From Cylindrotheca closterium (Eukaryota; Bacillariophyta; Bacillariophyceae; Bacillariales; Bacillariaceae), in the NCBI GenBank assembly GCA_933822405.4, contig CAKOGP040001825.1, forward strand, positions 1-64,000: a DNA stretch of 64,000 bases. The letters are read 5' to 3'. The stretch's first letter is position 1. The number at the start of each line of letters is the position of its first letter. The position numbers and the translations under genes were made by a program. This document shows, one piece after another, positions 11,601-24,190 of this stretch. The notes beneath the pieces are model-generated. The model did not search any database. It saw only the letters and a program-made list of their open reading frames with translations, and was not told where the DNA came from.

Positions 11601-11878
11601 GTCTTTTCATCGAAGCTGATGGGCCGCTGAACATCGACAGTAGCTATCGTATGTTCGCCGACCCAGAAGTAACGCCTACCCCCACAAGCCCAATGGAACC
11701 AGACAGAAATGGGTACATCAAGACAACGAGCATGGCACAATTTTATTACAGGAATTCGTCAAGTTACACCCAACTATCACGCGCTCGAAGTGAAGATCAA
11801 GTTGCAAATCTCCGGGTAGGTGAGAAAGCCAGACGGAAATCGAAGAGTATGCACAGCTTCAGACCGGATGAGCAGTAG
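8654..11878 (+). CDS. SDP1-type patatin-like triacylglycerol lipase, 804 aa, 11 exons
   Basis: Exons: 8654-9097, 9288-9391, 9468-9742, 9807-9851, 9916-10085, 10143-10254, 10324-10425, 10506-10553, 10627-10746, 10817-11075, 11143-11878 (2415 nt). All introns are GT-AG and all phases agree. The N-terminal half (about 40-195) matches the DUF3336 region of plant SDP1 and yeast Tgl3/4/5, ending [20 protein letters not shown]. The patatin core has the oxyanion loop GGAALG (about 231-236), nucleophile motif GSSAG (Ser about 260) and the catalytic Asp in DGS (about 446), followed by [22 protein letters not shown]. The C-terminal 240 residues are Ser-rich and low complexity. The family hydrolyses stored triacylglycerol at oil bodies; in a diatom this would release fatty acids from lipid droplets at night or on nutrient resupply (inference). 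Confidence 0.92.
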
Positions 11879-11966
11879 ATGATATTTATATTCCAAGTAG
11901 AACATCTTGTATTAGTAATTTGTGTAGTGTGCAAGGTGGCTGTTTCATACAAACACATCCTTAGTT

Positions 11967-14334
11967 TCATGTAGCGTCTCTGCCGAGTCCAGATAGCCGG
12001 GTCTTCCCCCCGGTGAGCACCTCTCCGTTGCCCCGTGCACCACCATTCTTGTTTATCACCGGTCGTTTGGGCTTCGCACCCTTGCTTATCAATTGTCTGA
12101 CTTCATCACCAGTCAGCGTCTCGTATTCCAACAGCGTCTTGGCCAACAAATGGTGTTTCTTGGAATACCGAGACAGTAAATCCTTCGCACGCTTGTAGGA
12201 CGCATCGGTCAATTTTTTTACTTCAGCATCAATCTTGGTTCTTGTTTCCTCAGATGCATGCTCCTCCCCGGTCGACCCTCCGTAATTAACCAAACCAATT
12301 TCGTCACTAAATCCATACTTTGTCACCATATTTCTCGCAATCCTGGTAGCATTTGAGATGTCGCTCATTGCCCCAGAAGTTGTTTCATCTCGTCCAAAAA
12401 TGAGTTCTTCCGCAACTCTGCCCCCCATCGCTACATCCATCATCGCTTTCATTTGCTTCAACGACTGAGATGTTTGATCACCTTCAGGAAGCATGGTCAC
12501 CATACCCAACGATTGTCCCCTCGGCATGATGGTCGCCTTATGAACTTCACGAGGAAATTTGTGTAAGCAAGCATTCAACGGTGCTAAGACAGAGTGCAAA
12601 GAGGGAACAAAAACAAAACTCACTTGGCATCGCCCCGTCGGTTAGAACTGCTACAAGAGCATGGCCCGCTTCGTGATACGCTGTACACTTGGCGGTTTCC
12701 TTTGTTATGACAGCAGTCTTTCGCTCAGCTCCCATCAAAATCTTATCTTTCGCAAACTCCAGTACAGACATTGTGATACTCGATAATCCATCAACCGAAG
12801 CTTTCAAAGCAGCTTGGTTCATAAGATTGTACAAATCCGCACCACTGAAACCAGTGGTCCCTCGGGCTAATATATTGAGATCGACATTCGGGTCCAGCTT
12901 CGTTTTCTTTGCGTACATTTCGAGGATCTCTTTTCTCCCACCGACATCAGGCAAAGGAACAGTAATATGCTTGTCAAAGCGCCCAGGGCGCAGCAAAGCT
13001 TCATCCAGAGCCTCCATGAGATTCGTAGCACCTATAACAATCACGCCACTGTTGTCTTCAAAACCGTCCATTTGCACAAGCAGCTCATTCAAAGTCATCT
13101 TAAGTGCTGATTGATCCTTTAACTTTCGAGTTCCACCAACAGCGTCGATCTCATCAATAAAGAGGATGCATGGCGATTTCTTCTTTGCAGCTTCGAACAG
13201 TTCTCGAATGCGCTTTGCTCCCAGACCAACATAAACCTCTTCAAATTGACTACCACTGCTGAAGAAGAACGGGACGCCTGCTTCTCCTGCGATTGCTTTC
13301 GCAAGAAGTGTCTTTCCCGTTCCTGGAGGGCCAGTTAGGAGGAGACCTCTCGGAAGTTTTCCACCCAGTCTTGTGAACTTCGCCGGGTTCTTAAGATACA
13401 AAACGATCTCTTGGAGCTCTGCTTTCGCTTCTTCCACCCCTTTCACATCTTCAAAGGAAACGTTGGATGTATCCTGTGCTTGTTGGATATGCTTGCTGCC
13501 AGAGTTCATACCCAAGCCACGACCCATACCTTTCTCGTCGAACAATGCAGACAATGCAGACACGACAACAAAGGCAATCAAAACTCTGCCTGTCAGCGCA
13601 ACCAATGCAGCTCGTGTAGACGTGGGATTGTGCATTTGCACGTGGAGTGGATGTTTTGGATCTGTACCACGAATTTGTTGCATTGTAGCTGAAGCCGAGG
13701 CTGAACCAAGTGCCCCTAGGCCAGCAAATCCACCTCCGCCTGTTAGAGCACTCAGCAAAGATGACGCCTGTTCTTGCTTCGACATATTTCGGGAATCTTT
13801 GACTAGCTCTTTGAGACCCAAAATACTTGCGTCGTGTTCTAGTAACCGAGAAGTAAAATCTTCCATCTGAAAATGTGAATAGTGCTGTGTCTTTGCCAAG
13901 GCTTGCAAGTAAATCACAGCGATCCGCTGATCAACTGCGAAGTTTCTGAACATCGGATTCGTAATTCGTTCCACCACGACTTGGGGATGAACCTGACTCA
14001 ATTTACTAAGAAATTCGAATTGTGCTTGGGCATCATTCGGCCGAGAGTTTGCAACTGTCTCAAGCCCCTTTAGTTGGAGCGTTTCTAATCTTTTGGAGAC
14101 TGCATTTGTGAAGCTTAAGAATGAACGACTCTGTTGTTGTATGCCCAAAGTCCCAAGCTGCACGCTGTTACTGGTCTGCAATGGAGAATATTGGGGTAAT
14201 TTTGACCTATGCAATTCCCTAAGCTTGCTGTAGTCCTGAAATGACGAAATAATATAGGGTGAGACACGAGTGTAGGTTGCTGCAGTCTTGAACCCTGTAG
14301 ATGAACACAGCTGCCTGAAAGCACCAAAGGACAT
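11967..14334 (-). CDS. YME1-like: Mitochondrial i-AAA protease, YME1/FTSH4-like, 762 aa
   Basis: Exons on the minus strand: 14334-12624 and 12544-11967, joined in phase 1 ([14 protein letters not shown]). A basic, Ser/Arg-rich N-terminus looks like a mitochondrial presequence. One membrane segment lies at about 243-264. The AAA module follows with Walker A GPPGTGKT (335-342), Walker B ILFIDE (390-395) and arginine fingers in LLRPGRFD (448-455). The zinc protease site is HEAGH (554-558), and the [13 protein letters not shown] segment in exon 2 supplies the third ligand. A single membrane span fits the intermembrane-space i-AAA form rather than the two-span m-AAA or plastid FtsH forms. The role would be degradation of misfolded or unassembled inner-membrane proteins. 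The N-terminal boundary is the least certain part. Confidence 0.9.
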
Positions 14335-14864
14335 ACATGATACCGCAGTTGTCCCGCGTGTAACCTATATTGCGTCATGCTTAGGAAGAGCTATCTCTAC
14401 GATTGAAGGAATACCTCGATGGACTACGAGTTGGTTCAAGGAGTCCGGTACTAGCGTGAGAAGGAGAGGAGAAACGATGATGATGATTCGAGTCACAAAA
14501 AGAATTTCCACCGATGCTCATGGAGTCAAACCATTGACGGTCCATCCGTCGTTCGGAACCAAAAACTTCTGGAGAAATCGGGGGATACAGATACTTACTC
14601 ATGTGCAGATGCGTCGATATCAACATCAAATATTTGTTAAAAGTTCTATTCATTCGTTCTCATGAGCAGCTGCTATGTTTTTTGCAAATCATGATATGGA
14701 AAGTCCACTAGCTAGAATGCAAACATAGCGCCGTAAAATTAGAAAACTACACCCCCCAGGAAAGTGGGGCTGAGTGAGTTTGTCAGTCAATCAGTAAAAA
14801 TTCTTTGGCGATTTTAAAAAAAAAGCCTGAAATGATTTGGCGAAACACATAAATACCATACAAA
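14335..14864. other. Divergent intergenic region
   Basis: 530 bp between the starts of the FtsH gene (minus) and the ankyrin-like gene (plus). No gene or clear motif is seen. A minus-strand open frame at 14381-14653 lacks protein character. Confidence 0.5.
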
Positions 14865-16268
14865 ATGGTGAATTTGATTGTTAGCCATGATTCACAATTC
14901 CAAATTGGCAAGGCATACAATAGTAGGATATCCAGTCGTTCAAAAGCTCGCCCATCCCAAGGGGCTCTGATGAATACCTTGAGGTTGCCTCCACCATCAA
15001 ACACTTCTACCTCAATAGACTACCAAGTCGATTTTCCTACGTCTTCCTTCTCTACCAACAGCCCATCGACTCGGAACATTGGCAGAAATAGGTTTAGTGG
15101 TTCTCGTTATGAATTTCAAAGCAAATGCTGTGAGCTCACACGCGATTATGATCGCAACGTCACGGAGCTGTACGAGTTGCTCGAGTCTTCGCAGTGGGAA
15201 GATGCAATGATTCGATGTACCAATAATCCGGAAGAGGTTCGCACATGGATTGTGCGAAAGGATCTCAATGGCAAACTCCGATGGCGTGTACTTCCTTTAC
15301 ATTCTTCTATAATCTTTAAGGCACCGAAGACGACCATACAACACATTTTGTCAAAGCACCTGTCAGCAGCCTCGAAACAAGATGACCAAGGAATGCTCCC
15401 CCTTCACTTAGCATTTCGCCACAAACTAGATGAGGATGTGTTGCAACAACTTTTAGAAGCTCACCCGAATGGTATAAATCAAAAGGATAGAAGAGGTAGA
15501 ATTCCCATTGACCATGCGAATGAAGTTACATTTTCGGGACGCTTTGTGCAGTTATACGCAACTGCGGCATCTTCAGACGACGGAGGATTCAATATTTCAG
15601 AAGGACGAGAGGCGGGCAACGATGTCAAAGCTGTTTCTATCGAAATGCTGTATGAAGATCGCATGAAGGAGATGAAAAGCCACTACGAAGAGAAAATACA
15701 TCAACTGCAGATGAGATCATTAGCGGAACATAGCGGTTCAAAATATTCAATTGCCAAAGAAATGAGATCAACGCAACTTGAAGCTGAAGTGCAGCTACTA
15801 CAGTCTTCTCTAGAGAGTGTGACTGCAGAATCGCGGGATATGATGCAAGTACTAAACCAATCACGAGAGAACGAAAAACACATCGAGGATAAGTTTCAAG
15901 TTGTGCTAAACAACCAACGGGCACTTAACAAGTTGTGTATGAAGCAACAGCGTCAACTTGAGCAAGCGCAAAACATAAGAACGCAAGTGCTCCGTTCGGT
16001 GTTGAACTCGGAAGAAGATCGCAGCGCCCTTAGCGTAGCCTCTGAGATATCGCAAATAACCAGCAATCTGGTCGTTTCCACAGATGACATAATATCGAAC
16101 ATTGCCTCCAACCTGAAAAGGGAAGGTCAAAAAGGAAATCCCATAGAGCTATACGAGCCCGAAGAAAATGCAATATCTCGCTTTAAGCAAAACAACAACC
16201 GTGGGATGCGATCGACTACAGAACATGCAGACGAGATAAGTGGGATAACAGAAGTTTCACAGTTCTAG
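14865..16268 (+). CDS. Ankyrin-like repeat plus coiled-coil protein, 467 aa
   Basis: Single-exon frame from ATG 14865; an in-frame ATG at 14970 could be the true start. Residues about 80-225 form ankyrin-like helices: LYELLESSQWEDAMIRC, then LPLHSSIIFKAPKTTIQHIL, GMLPLHLAFRHKLDEDVLQQ and GRIPIDHA. This layout is common in diatom proteins of unknown function. Residues about 255-380 are a long coiled coil rich in Gln, Glu and Arg. The tail is acidic and disordered. Likely a cytosolic scaffold; no enzyme motif is visible. It lies divergent from FtsH and convergent with the SERBP1-like gene. Confidence 0.8.
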   Translation: MVNLIVSHDSQFQIGKAYNSRISSRSKARPSQGALMNTLRLPPPSNTSTSIDYQVDFPTSSFSTNSPSTRNIGRNRFSGSRYEFQSKCCELTRDYDRNVTELYELLESSQWEDAMIRCTNNPEEVRTWIVRKDLNGKLRWRVLPLHSSIIFKAPKTTIQHILSKHLSAASKQDDQGMLPLHLAFRHKLDEDVLQQLLEAHPNGINQKDRRGRIPIDHANEVTFSGRFVQLYATAASSDDGGFNISEGREAGNDVKAVSIEMLYEDRMKEMKSHYEEKIHQLQMRSLAEHSGSKYSIAKEMRSTQLEAEVQLLQSSLESVTAESRDMMQVLNQSRENEKHIEDKFQVVLNNQRALNKLCMKQQRQLEQAQNIRTQVLRSVLNSEEDRSALSVASEISQITSNLVVSTDDIISNIASNLKREGQKGNPIELYEPEENAISRFKQNNNRGMRSTTEHADEISGITEVSQF

Positions 16269-16534
16269 TTGCAAAGATCTCTTGCTGAAGATCAGTTGCC
16301 GACTTCAACGCCGCATGCCCCCATCCCGAATGGTGGCCGCGTAACGGGTCCCGTTGAAACGACAAACGAAATTGAATTCAGCTTTAATGTTTTCATTCTT
16401 TATTGGCTTGTATACTTCGTCTATTCTGTCTGAATTCGCATGGGTGATATGCGGCGTGATGCTATTGTTCCCCTCTCGAGAGCGCATACTGCATACATCA
16501 ATGGAGTTCCTAATTCGATACTGGACAACTCGCT

Positions 16535-17617
16535 TTACAGCGATGGGAAAGCGGTTTCATCTTGGACATTGAGGCCACTGTTCCTTCCTCTTCCACCGCG
16601 CCCACTGCTCCTGCCTCTTCCGCGTCCGTCTCTTCCACGCCCATCTCTGCCACCACGCCCATCTCGTCCGCCACGGCCTCTTCCGCCACGGCCTCCTCTG
16701 CCACCACGATCGCGGTCGCGATCACCTCTGCCACTGTTTGGATTAGCCTGATTTTATTATTAAAAAAACAAGACCATTGCGAAATGAGAGAAGTACATTC
16801 GTTTTGACGATGACAAAAAGCAGAAACGTACAACACGGAATCCAACTTCGACTGTTTTCTTCTCTCCATCTTTTTTCTTCTTATTTTTCTTTTGCTTTGC
16901 ACCTCCCATCACAAGGAAATCTTCTTCTACCTTTGTCGCTGCATTGAATCCCTTGAATTCGTCTTCAGTTTCACGACCAGCCGTCTCCTCTTTCTTTTCC
17001 TTAGCTGCCATGTAATCTGCAAAAGTCATGGTATTGTCCTCAGGCTTCTCTTCAATGGGAGCCTCTTCAATGCCAGCTTCCACGACTTCTTCCACAGGCA
17101 ATTCGGATGGCGCATCTTCCTTTACTTCGTCCTCGTTGATTGTGCCTTCCATCTTCTTAGCATCAGCCTTGTCAGATCCCCAGTTTCTGGCACCGCCTCC
17201 TCCCTTCTTAATCTCCTTCCCTCTCCCAGTTCCACTGCGTCGCTCATATGCTCGTTTCCCGTCCCTGGGAGCATTGCGTCCTCCGCGTCCATGCTTAGTG
17301 TTGCGATCGTTGTTAGATCGACGGCTAAGTAAACAACGGTAACAATGTCCAAAAGAAAACACATTAAATCATATTGGTAATCGAACCAATTGAGGAACCT
17401 TCAGAGAACTTACCTGGTGACAGCGGAACTCGATTCAGACTTGCTGGAGGTCTTCGGCTCGCGCTTCTTTGCAACGCTCTTGGCAGGAGCAGGTGCTTCA
17501 TCGCCCGAGTCGTCGAGGGCTGCGAAGAAATTCTGAGACTGAGGAGTATTGCAAGAAAATACTGTTAGATTGCTGTTGACGATCGAACGAGGAGACTTAT
17601 TCGGTTATTCATACCAT
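16535..17617 (-). CDS. SERBP1/Stm1 (HABP4/PAI-RBP1) family mRNA- and ribosome-binding protein, 277 aa
   Basis: Minus-strand exons: 17617-17615 (the ATG alone), 17538-17414, 17324-16832 and 16747-16535; total 834 nt, phases consistent. The N-terminus MSQNFFAALDD, the diagnostic RRSGTGRGKEIKKGGGGARN block, FADYMAAKEKK in the middle and a C-terminal RGG-rich tail (GRGDRDRDRGGRGG...) together define the family. Stm1/SERBP1 proteins sit in the mRNA channel of idle 80S ribosomes and bind RNA through RGG motifs. The first intron (GTATGA...CTCAG) directly follows the start codon. An upstream open frame (17845-17618) is in frame with this ATG, so an N-terminally longer form is possible but lacks homology. 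Confidence 0.85.
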
Positions 17618-18298
17618 CTTTCTTAACAGTGTAAGAGTCACGAATCTTGTTGATTGATGAGCTTTGTATCCGTGGAAAACTAGGATGCCCCCAATGGATG
17701 TGACATCCAAGGAGTCGGATGGCACCAGCCACAAATTGCCACCCACTTTTGGATCGGCAAACGAGCGGACGACAATTGAGACGAGTGCGTAACAGTCCGT
17801 CGTTCGACCGCAATATCCACAATTCGTCACGATTCCAGATTCCATCGAAGTTTTTGTTCTTTTTTCTATTACGAGTATAGGTATATCAAATAATGTTTAA
17901 TGCGTTGCTGAAATCGTTGGAATAAAAGGAGCAAGTCTTCATTACTCGGTTGTTTAGGTAATACCAATTCCAAGAATGCGATCTCTTCTGCTGTCCGCAA
18001 AAAGATATCCAACACATAACGTATTACCTTTGATGTTTTCCCAAACTAAAGCCAACATCGTGATTGACACCTTTGAATGCCCCAGATGACAGGACGGTGT
18101 CCACCGGATGAGTTGAGGCACAAGACGCCATGAATTCGATGAAACTTCGTCCCCACGTTTGGATCAATGTGGCTCGAGGGCTAGCTCTCGCCAAGGCTGA
18201 GACGCTGCGTAAGAAGAGAATTTGCCTGTTTCTGACTACCAGTCTGCTGAAATTATTGGGTAAGGTGGTAATCTAATTGCTGGATGCCAGGCTGCAAT
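17618..18298. other. Intergenic and 5' region of the SERBP1-like gene
   Basis: Contains an open frame (17845-17618, minus) continuous with the SERBP1 start codon, then AT-rich DNA around 17850-18000 without recognisable genes. The right end is the 3' flank of the NCoR-like gene. Confidence 0.4.
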
Positions 18299-21200
18299 CT
18301 AGTTCGGATTGTAATGATCTGTTCCACCATCTTGACGATCTGGCATTCCATTGTAGCTGCCAATATTGCTCGTTTCGGGTATCGGCATTGATCGTGCTAG
18401 CAGGTTCAAAGCGTCTGACATTCCGCGAGGTTCCAGGGTCGCAGGTGACGCTCCTAAACCCAAACCAAGGCCACCAGGCATAGAATTATTAGGGATATTG
18501 CCATTGGAAGCACCGGTTCCTTGGACACTATTTCCGAATCCAAGAAGTCTCTGGGCAGCTGCGAACGCCGCAATATTCTCAGCTGATGAGTCCGAAGCTG
18601 ACGAGCCCTGCGCTGAAAGTTTTTCAAGTTGCGACAATAAATTTGCAGATTGAGTCATGGCTTGGCTCGATGTTGGCAACGCTGATCCGGCCGAAGAGCC
18701 TAGACCGGCGTTCGAAAGTAGCAAAGAGTGGAGTTGACTATGATTCGGTTGAGCGATTCCAAAAGGATTCTGATTCACCTGGTGCATTTGAAGCAAGCGC
18801 TGAAGATTGGCGACTTCGGTGAAATTGATAGGTGAGCGCTCCTCAATACTCGCAAGAAACGGAAAGATACCAACTGACTCACCATCTGCGATGTCAGAAG
18901 CAGAGGAAAGTTGACCACTGTCTTGCTGTTGTAATGCTGCGGCAGCTTGTGCCTGTTGCATCCTAGATTGGGTCTGCAATAACTGCGATGCTGATAACCA
19001 AGGAACAAGATGAGAAAGAACGTGCTGATGGGAGTGCGACTGGTGCTGAAGTAATCGATGAGCATCTTCAAGAGACAACTGCCCTAAAGCCGGATGGTGA
19101 TCTCTTTGGTGGTGCTGACTTAGTAGCTGTTGCAGAGCACTTTGTGGCTGCTGGTTCAGTTGCAGCTGCTGATGTCCCAGTTGTTGTTGCTGCTGCTGCT
19201 GAAACTGCTGGCTCAGCATATGCTTGATGAGTTCGGCGTTCCCATGTTCACTGACTTGGTCGACCTTCCCATGATGCATAGAAGCAATGTTGTTTCCATC
19301 AATAGTTTCTTTCAAGTTTTGCTGCGATGCCATTGCTATTTCCCCGTTCCCGTCTTGAGCCAGTAGTGCCGTTTCACATCGATCCCTATCGATCGATGCA
19401 TGAACATGGTCCTCTTGGTCCTTCTCTTGGCTGCTCTCCATTGGGAGATCTTCTTTGTGTAGCTTCGATGATACCTTTTGGTGCGATTTTTTGTCTACCA
19501 ATCGGTGTTTGCCTGCCTGTTTCTTGTAGTCGTAATAGAAGTTTTTTATCTGTGATATTGACTTCGTGCCCACTGCATCCGAAAGCCTGCCCCAGTTGCG
19601 ACCTGCATATTTGTTAGCGAATTAAAAGAGGTGTGGAAAGAATCCGTGTGACGACTTACCATGCTCCTCCAGCGTCGCAACAAATATTTTTTTCTCTGAG
19701 CTCGTCCACTTTTGTGGCGCCTTCCTGCCTTGTCTTGACCCAGAAGTCTCTGCATCGTTCCCCTTTTGCGTATCGAACGGATCAACCTCTCTCTCTCCAA
19801 TGATAGCTGATCTCAGTTGGCTTGCAGCCATCGATTCCTGTGAAGCTATTCGTAGAAACTTTGTATGTTCTTTCGCAAGTGAGAAAAGGGGGTCTCTATG
19901 TCGCTTCCGTGACTTCGGCTTCAGGTCTTCCATGTGAAGACCCTCCGATTCTAATCCATCTAAAGTCTTCTCTACACTCATGCGGTCAAGGACTTGAAGC
20001 TTAAGGGGGTGTAGCATTCTAGTGGCATAGGTGCAGTCTGAGGCAGGAAGTGAAATGTATACAGGGACTTCTTCGCTCGTACCAGCTGTGACAACGGCTC
20101 CAACAGATATTGCCGCCTGGATTGATGAGTCCCAAACTTGATAATCTCCTTTCCTCTTTCTGCGCATCACATGTTCCTTCAATGCCCCTTTGTAGGGTAC
20201 AGCCTGTTTTGAATCATAGTAGAATGCTACACAATCTTTTGTGGTTTTGTTTCTCAAGAATGTAGCAATTCTTCTGAAATCTTTTGGAAATTGAAGAAAA
20301 CGGTCAAGGAAAATACACTTTTCCATGTCAGTCCATATGTTAGTGCGTGAAGCTTTCTCTTCCTCAGCTACAGGGTCTTCGATCCTTTGAGCTGTAAAGG
20401 TTTCGACAAATGAGGCTGTAACTTCCTACAGAACAAGTCGTTTTGTCGTGAGACGACGTGGCATGAAAACTGATGTTCTGAAATTCCAGGTACTTACTCT
20501 TTCGAGGCGGCATAATTGGCGAGGCACCCTACAGCCTCCATGAGTGATCCTCTTTTCCATCGCTTCTTTCGCTGCAATTTCGGCGATTATCTGTTCTTGT
20601 TCGTACTCCGATCGGACTTCATTGCCACGACGCGCTCTTCTGTATGGGTTGTTCGAAGTTCGTCCAGTCGATTCCAGGATATTGCCCCCTCGAATAAGGC
20701 CAGCGCCTTCCTTTGTCTTCTTATCGCCCATAATTGAACTTCTCCCACCCACAGATATAGAATTGCGTTGTTGCCCCTTCTTTGCTAGCTTCTTCTGCTG
20801 TCTTTCGAAAAGACGCTTTCTCACCTCATATTCCTCAGCAAGCTCAGTCCAATGCTTTAGGAGCCGCCCCTGCTTATCTCGAACGTATTCTTTGACTGCG
20901 AGGCCAATCAACGAATGTAGTTTACTACATTGCTCATAGTATGGTACCTCAGATGGGTCTGCAAACAGAGCTTCGTCCAAAGAGGAGACTTTATTTGCAA
21001 TCGCAGTCCAATCGCCATTCGTCTTGGTGTACTTCGGATCTACACCAGTTTGCAGATTCGTCTCAGTTTCAGTAACATCATTTGAATGGTCCGCGATGAG
21101 CGATAACCGGAAAATATTCGCCTCAGCCGCATTTCTTCGATTCTGTGCCGTAATTGATTGAATTACGTCCAGATTCTTTGGAACTGGCTCCGCCGGTGCT

Positions 21201-23959
21201 AGCTGTTGCTCTCTCGCCGTACTCTTCTGCTGTAATAAAGTTTGATATTCTGTTTCCAAAGCTGTAATCTTTGACTCGATCTTCGCTTCAGAAGAAGTGG
21301 TCTCCCTTAAATCCACCTCCGCAATGGTGATGTTCTTGTCAAAGATGACTGCCGCCTTGGCTATTTCCTTTTCCATTTCTTCCTTAAGTTGAGGCTTCGT
21401 ATCACCTTTTCTTTGTAGAACATCCGATAGAAAGCCTTGCTCGACATTCTTCCTTGCCTCCGCAAATAGGCTCCTTCGATCTTCGATCATCTTTTTCAAC
21501 TCAGCAGATCGACGAGCCTTATATTCATGTTTCTCTTCTTCGGCAGCCTTTTCCAGATCTTCCCTTCTTTTCATTTCTGCGGCTGCAACCCGTGCCACTT
21601 CTTCTTGGCGCACCGTCTCTTCAGTTTCCTCTGCAACATTTTTCTCGTCCTCCAACTCGAGCGAGTTCTTTTGCGACTCTTTAATCATTCGTTCAATCTC
21701 CGCAACAGCAGACATGATTGTCTGCTTAGAAGGTAGGACGGAGTCATCAGCATCTGATCTCGTGTGACTAGGAATAACCTCACCGAGATGCTTCATGACG
21801 GCCTTGGCCCTTTTGACTACGCTGTCATCCCCAAGGACGTCAGTGCGCAAAGGCGGCGTTTGCTCAGGTTTGGATTTGGGAGTCACCTCGGATGCGAGAA
21901 TAGCTCTTGGCTTTTCTCCAGTGCTATTTCCAGCTTTACTGGAGCTCAACTTTGCTAGGTTTGGAGCCGACCCCTCAGTAGAGAGGCTTCGAATGCATTT
22001 CTGTTTTGTTGGGGAAACTCGCGGTGTTAAAGCCTCAGGATGACTACCGAAAGGACGATCTTTCCAATCCCTGCTGCGGTTTGCAGAATTCACTTTCGAA
22101 TAGTTTGAAATCGACGAGTTGGATTCACTGGGGGGAGCACCAACATCGCCTCCTCTTTCAGAAAGACGAGATCTTGGATCATTGGTGCTGCTGGATGGTC
22201 TCAGCATCGGAGCTACTGGAAATCTCGACGGTGAAGAAGGATGTTGCTTGCCTCTGCCAGGGCTCGAAGGATGACCTGCAATTGGATTTCGACCACGGTC
22301 CCCCCATTGTCGCTGTTGGTGAGGGGCAAGTCCAGGAGGGACGTATCCTCCAGATTCACTTCTAGAAAGTGAATCGCTCAGTGGCCTTCGTGCTGGGACA
22401 GGCGAACGCATAACGACACCGTGGCGACTATGCGCCACATCCATTCCATTCATATCGCCTGACATCACGTGAGCTGGAACTGGAATCGAGGTATCTGCTA
22501 AACTGCTGTATGAGGACATTCTACGCGGTGGATGCGAAGGTGGAGGGACCGAACTGAATGTAGAAGTCCCAACTCCAGCAGGAGGTGGTCCATTGACGTT
22601 GCGGGGATCTGCTGTCGCATCCATAACTTTCGGCTTTGCAACGAATGGAGAAGCAGAGTTTCCGGTACTCGCCCGTCGTCGAGGATCAGTCGGGCGTAAC
22701 TTATGCGGTTGTATACTCTGACCAATCGTAGTCTTTTGCACCGAAGGGGAGAAAGGAGAGGGTTGCGAAGCAGTATTTCCTGTTTGCATCATCGGCCCGC
22801 TAATACTGCGAGGCGTCACCATCGATTCATCCCTTCCCTCATCAAACGGTGGGCCCCGACTGCCATCCCTGTGATAACCTCCCTGGCCAGTGTCTCGATT
22901 TGTTGGCAGTCTAGAAGGGAAAGGCGCATGTTTTACAGCATCGCGAACTGAAAAACCCTCTCTCATTGGTGGGTCAATCCTGGGCCCATTGTCTCGAAAT
23001 GGCGGTTCTCGTTTTGGTCCGTCATGAAACTGTACTTCCCGATTTGGACCATCTCTGAAATGAGTATCTCGTTCACGAAAAGGTGGGTCTCTTTGTCCAC
23101 CAGGACCAAAGGATCCCATGGAACCTTCTCGATGTATTGGCACGACACCTCCTCGATCCCTCCCAAACACATCTCGATGCGGCGGCTGGATTCCAGGCCT
23201 GAAGTCTCTGTTGGGTAGCTCGTCACTCCGGTCTCGATAGTCTCGATCGTTTCGAAAATTCCTTACAGTGTCAGGTCCGCGAAAATCCCTCGGTCCGGGT
23301 AAGTCTCCTCTAAAGTCTCGCGGTGGACGCTGTTGTCCATCGAAGTCCCTCTTCGGTGGCAGAGGATCGTTTCGGAAATCTCTATTTCCAAAAGGAGGAC
23401 CAGACTCATTTCTCGGTCCATTCTGAGTCGGTGCTCCCCCACTGAAATCCCTGTATTCTCTAGTTCCTCCAGGGCGTGGTTGCTGTGGTTGGGCGTCAAT
23501 ATTATCGCAACTCCCCTGTGAGTCTCGATACGAATCCTGTCGGAAGGGAATAGCTGCAGGAGGCTGTTGCATTATATCTCGTTGAAATGGCGGTCCATTG
23601 TTGTTTCCAACTTGAAATCCGGAACCACTTTGAGGCATTCGTGGACTAGGCATGCCAGGAAAGTTATTGCGAGGTCGTGGTCGTTCGCGAGATCCACCAC
23701 CAACACCACCGAAACGGGGGTTGCTTGGTCCTCCTCTACCTCCACCGCGAAATTGAGGTCCATTGAACTCCAGAGAGTGATCTGGATTTGGATGGGGATT
23801 TCGTATTGGACCAGAAGGTGCTATCTCCCCTTCTTCTTCCATTTCTCCATCTTCTGCGCGAGCTTCACTCTGTTCACCTTCTTCTCCCTCTTCGCTTTCT
23901 GCACGTCCTCTTTGAAATGTCCCGCGTGGGCCACCTTGCCAATTGGGTTGCCAAGACAT
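18299..23959 (-). CDS. NCoR/SMRT-like corepressor with two SANT domains, 1843 aa
   Basis: Minus-strand exons: 23959-20498, 20425-19660 and 19602-18299 (5532 nt). Exon 1 is a disordered Arg/Asp/Pro/Gly-rich region (about 1-600), followed by a charged helical region about 770-1000. A conserved block follows: NPYRRARRGNEVRSEYEQEQ with IIAEIAAKEAMEKRITHGG, which in NCoR precedes the first SANT domain. SANT1 (about 1184-1230) reads WTDMEKCIFLDRFLQFPKDF with CVAFYYDSKQ. SANT2 (about 1391-1435) reads KWTSSEKKIFVATLEEHG then RNWGRLSDAVGTKSISQIKN across an intron. The tail is Gln/His-rich with a Q run. In animals SANT1 of NCoR/SMRT activates HDAC3. A class I HDAC is divergently transcribed 231 bp away. 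The start is the first ATG (23959); an upstream exon is possible. A GTGAGT within exon 3 near 18882 could mark an extra intron. Confidence 0.82.
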
Positions 23960-24190
23960 CCTTTGCTTTTCGTAGCCTACCAATAATCACTTTGCGTGGG
24001 TTTGATTTGTTTAATGATATCTGGCTGCTTCCAACTCGCCAAAAGGGTGTCTGTCTGTACTTCTATATTGGAAAAGCCAATTCCAAATCACTATCAATCA
24101 CATCTCTCACTATACTGTACCTAAACTGTACTTAGGTACAATTCGATACTATACTGATCCATCGAACGGCACTGTGCTAGCGTATAAAAC
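23960..24190. promoter_or_regulatory. Bidirectional promoter region between corepressor and HDAC genes
   Basis: Only 231 bp separate the two start codons. The space contains ACTATACTGTACCTAAACTG and a second GTACTTAGGTAC-like segment (24110-24140), and a TATAAAA at about 24183 just upstream of the HDAC ATG. Co-regulation is an inference from spacing. Confidence 0.4.

Noticed and set aside
13373..13870. Long plus-strand frame opposite the FtsH gene
   Set aside because: It is an antisense shadow of the AAA-protease exon, without homology.
14237..14269. Possible intron in the FtsH N-terminus
   Set aside because: The candidate would be only 33 nt long, shorter than every other intron here, and the frame is open through it.
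16562..16740. Trinucleotide-like CCACCACG repeats on the plus strand
   Set aside because: They are the antisense of the RGG-rich C-terminal tail of the SERBP1-like protein, so the repetition is coding, not a satellite.
17618..17845. N-terminal extension of the SERBP1-like protein
   Set aside because: In frame with the ATG but shows no similarity to the family; the normal start MSQNFFAALDD is reached at 17617.
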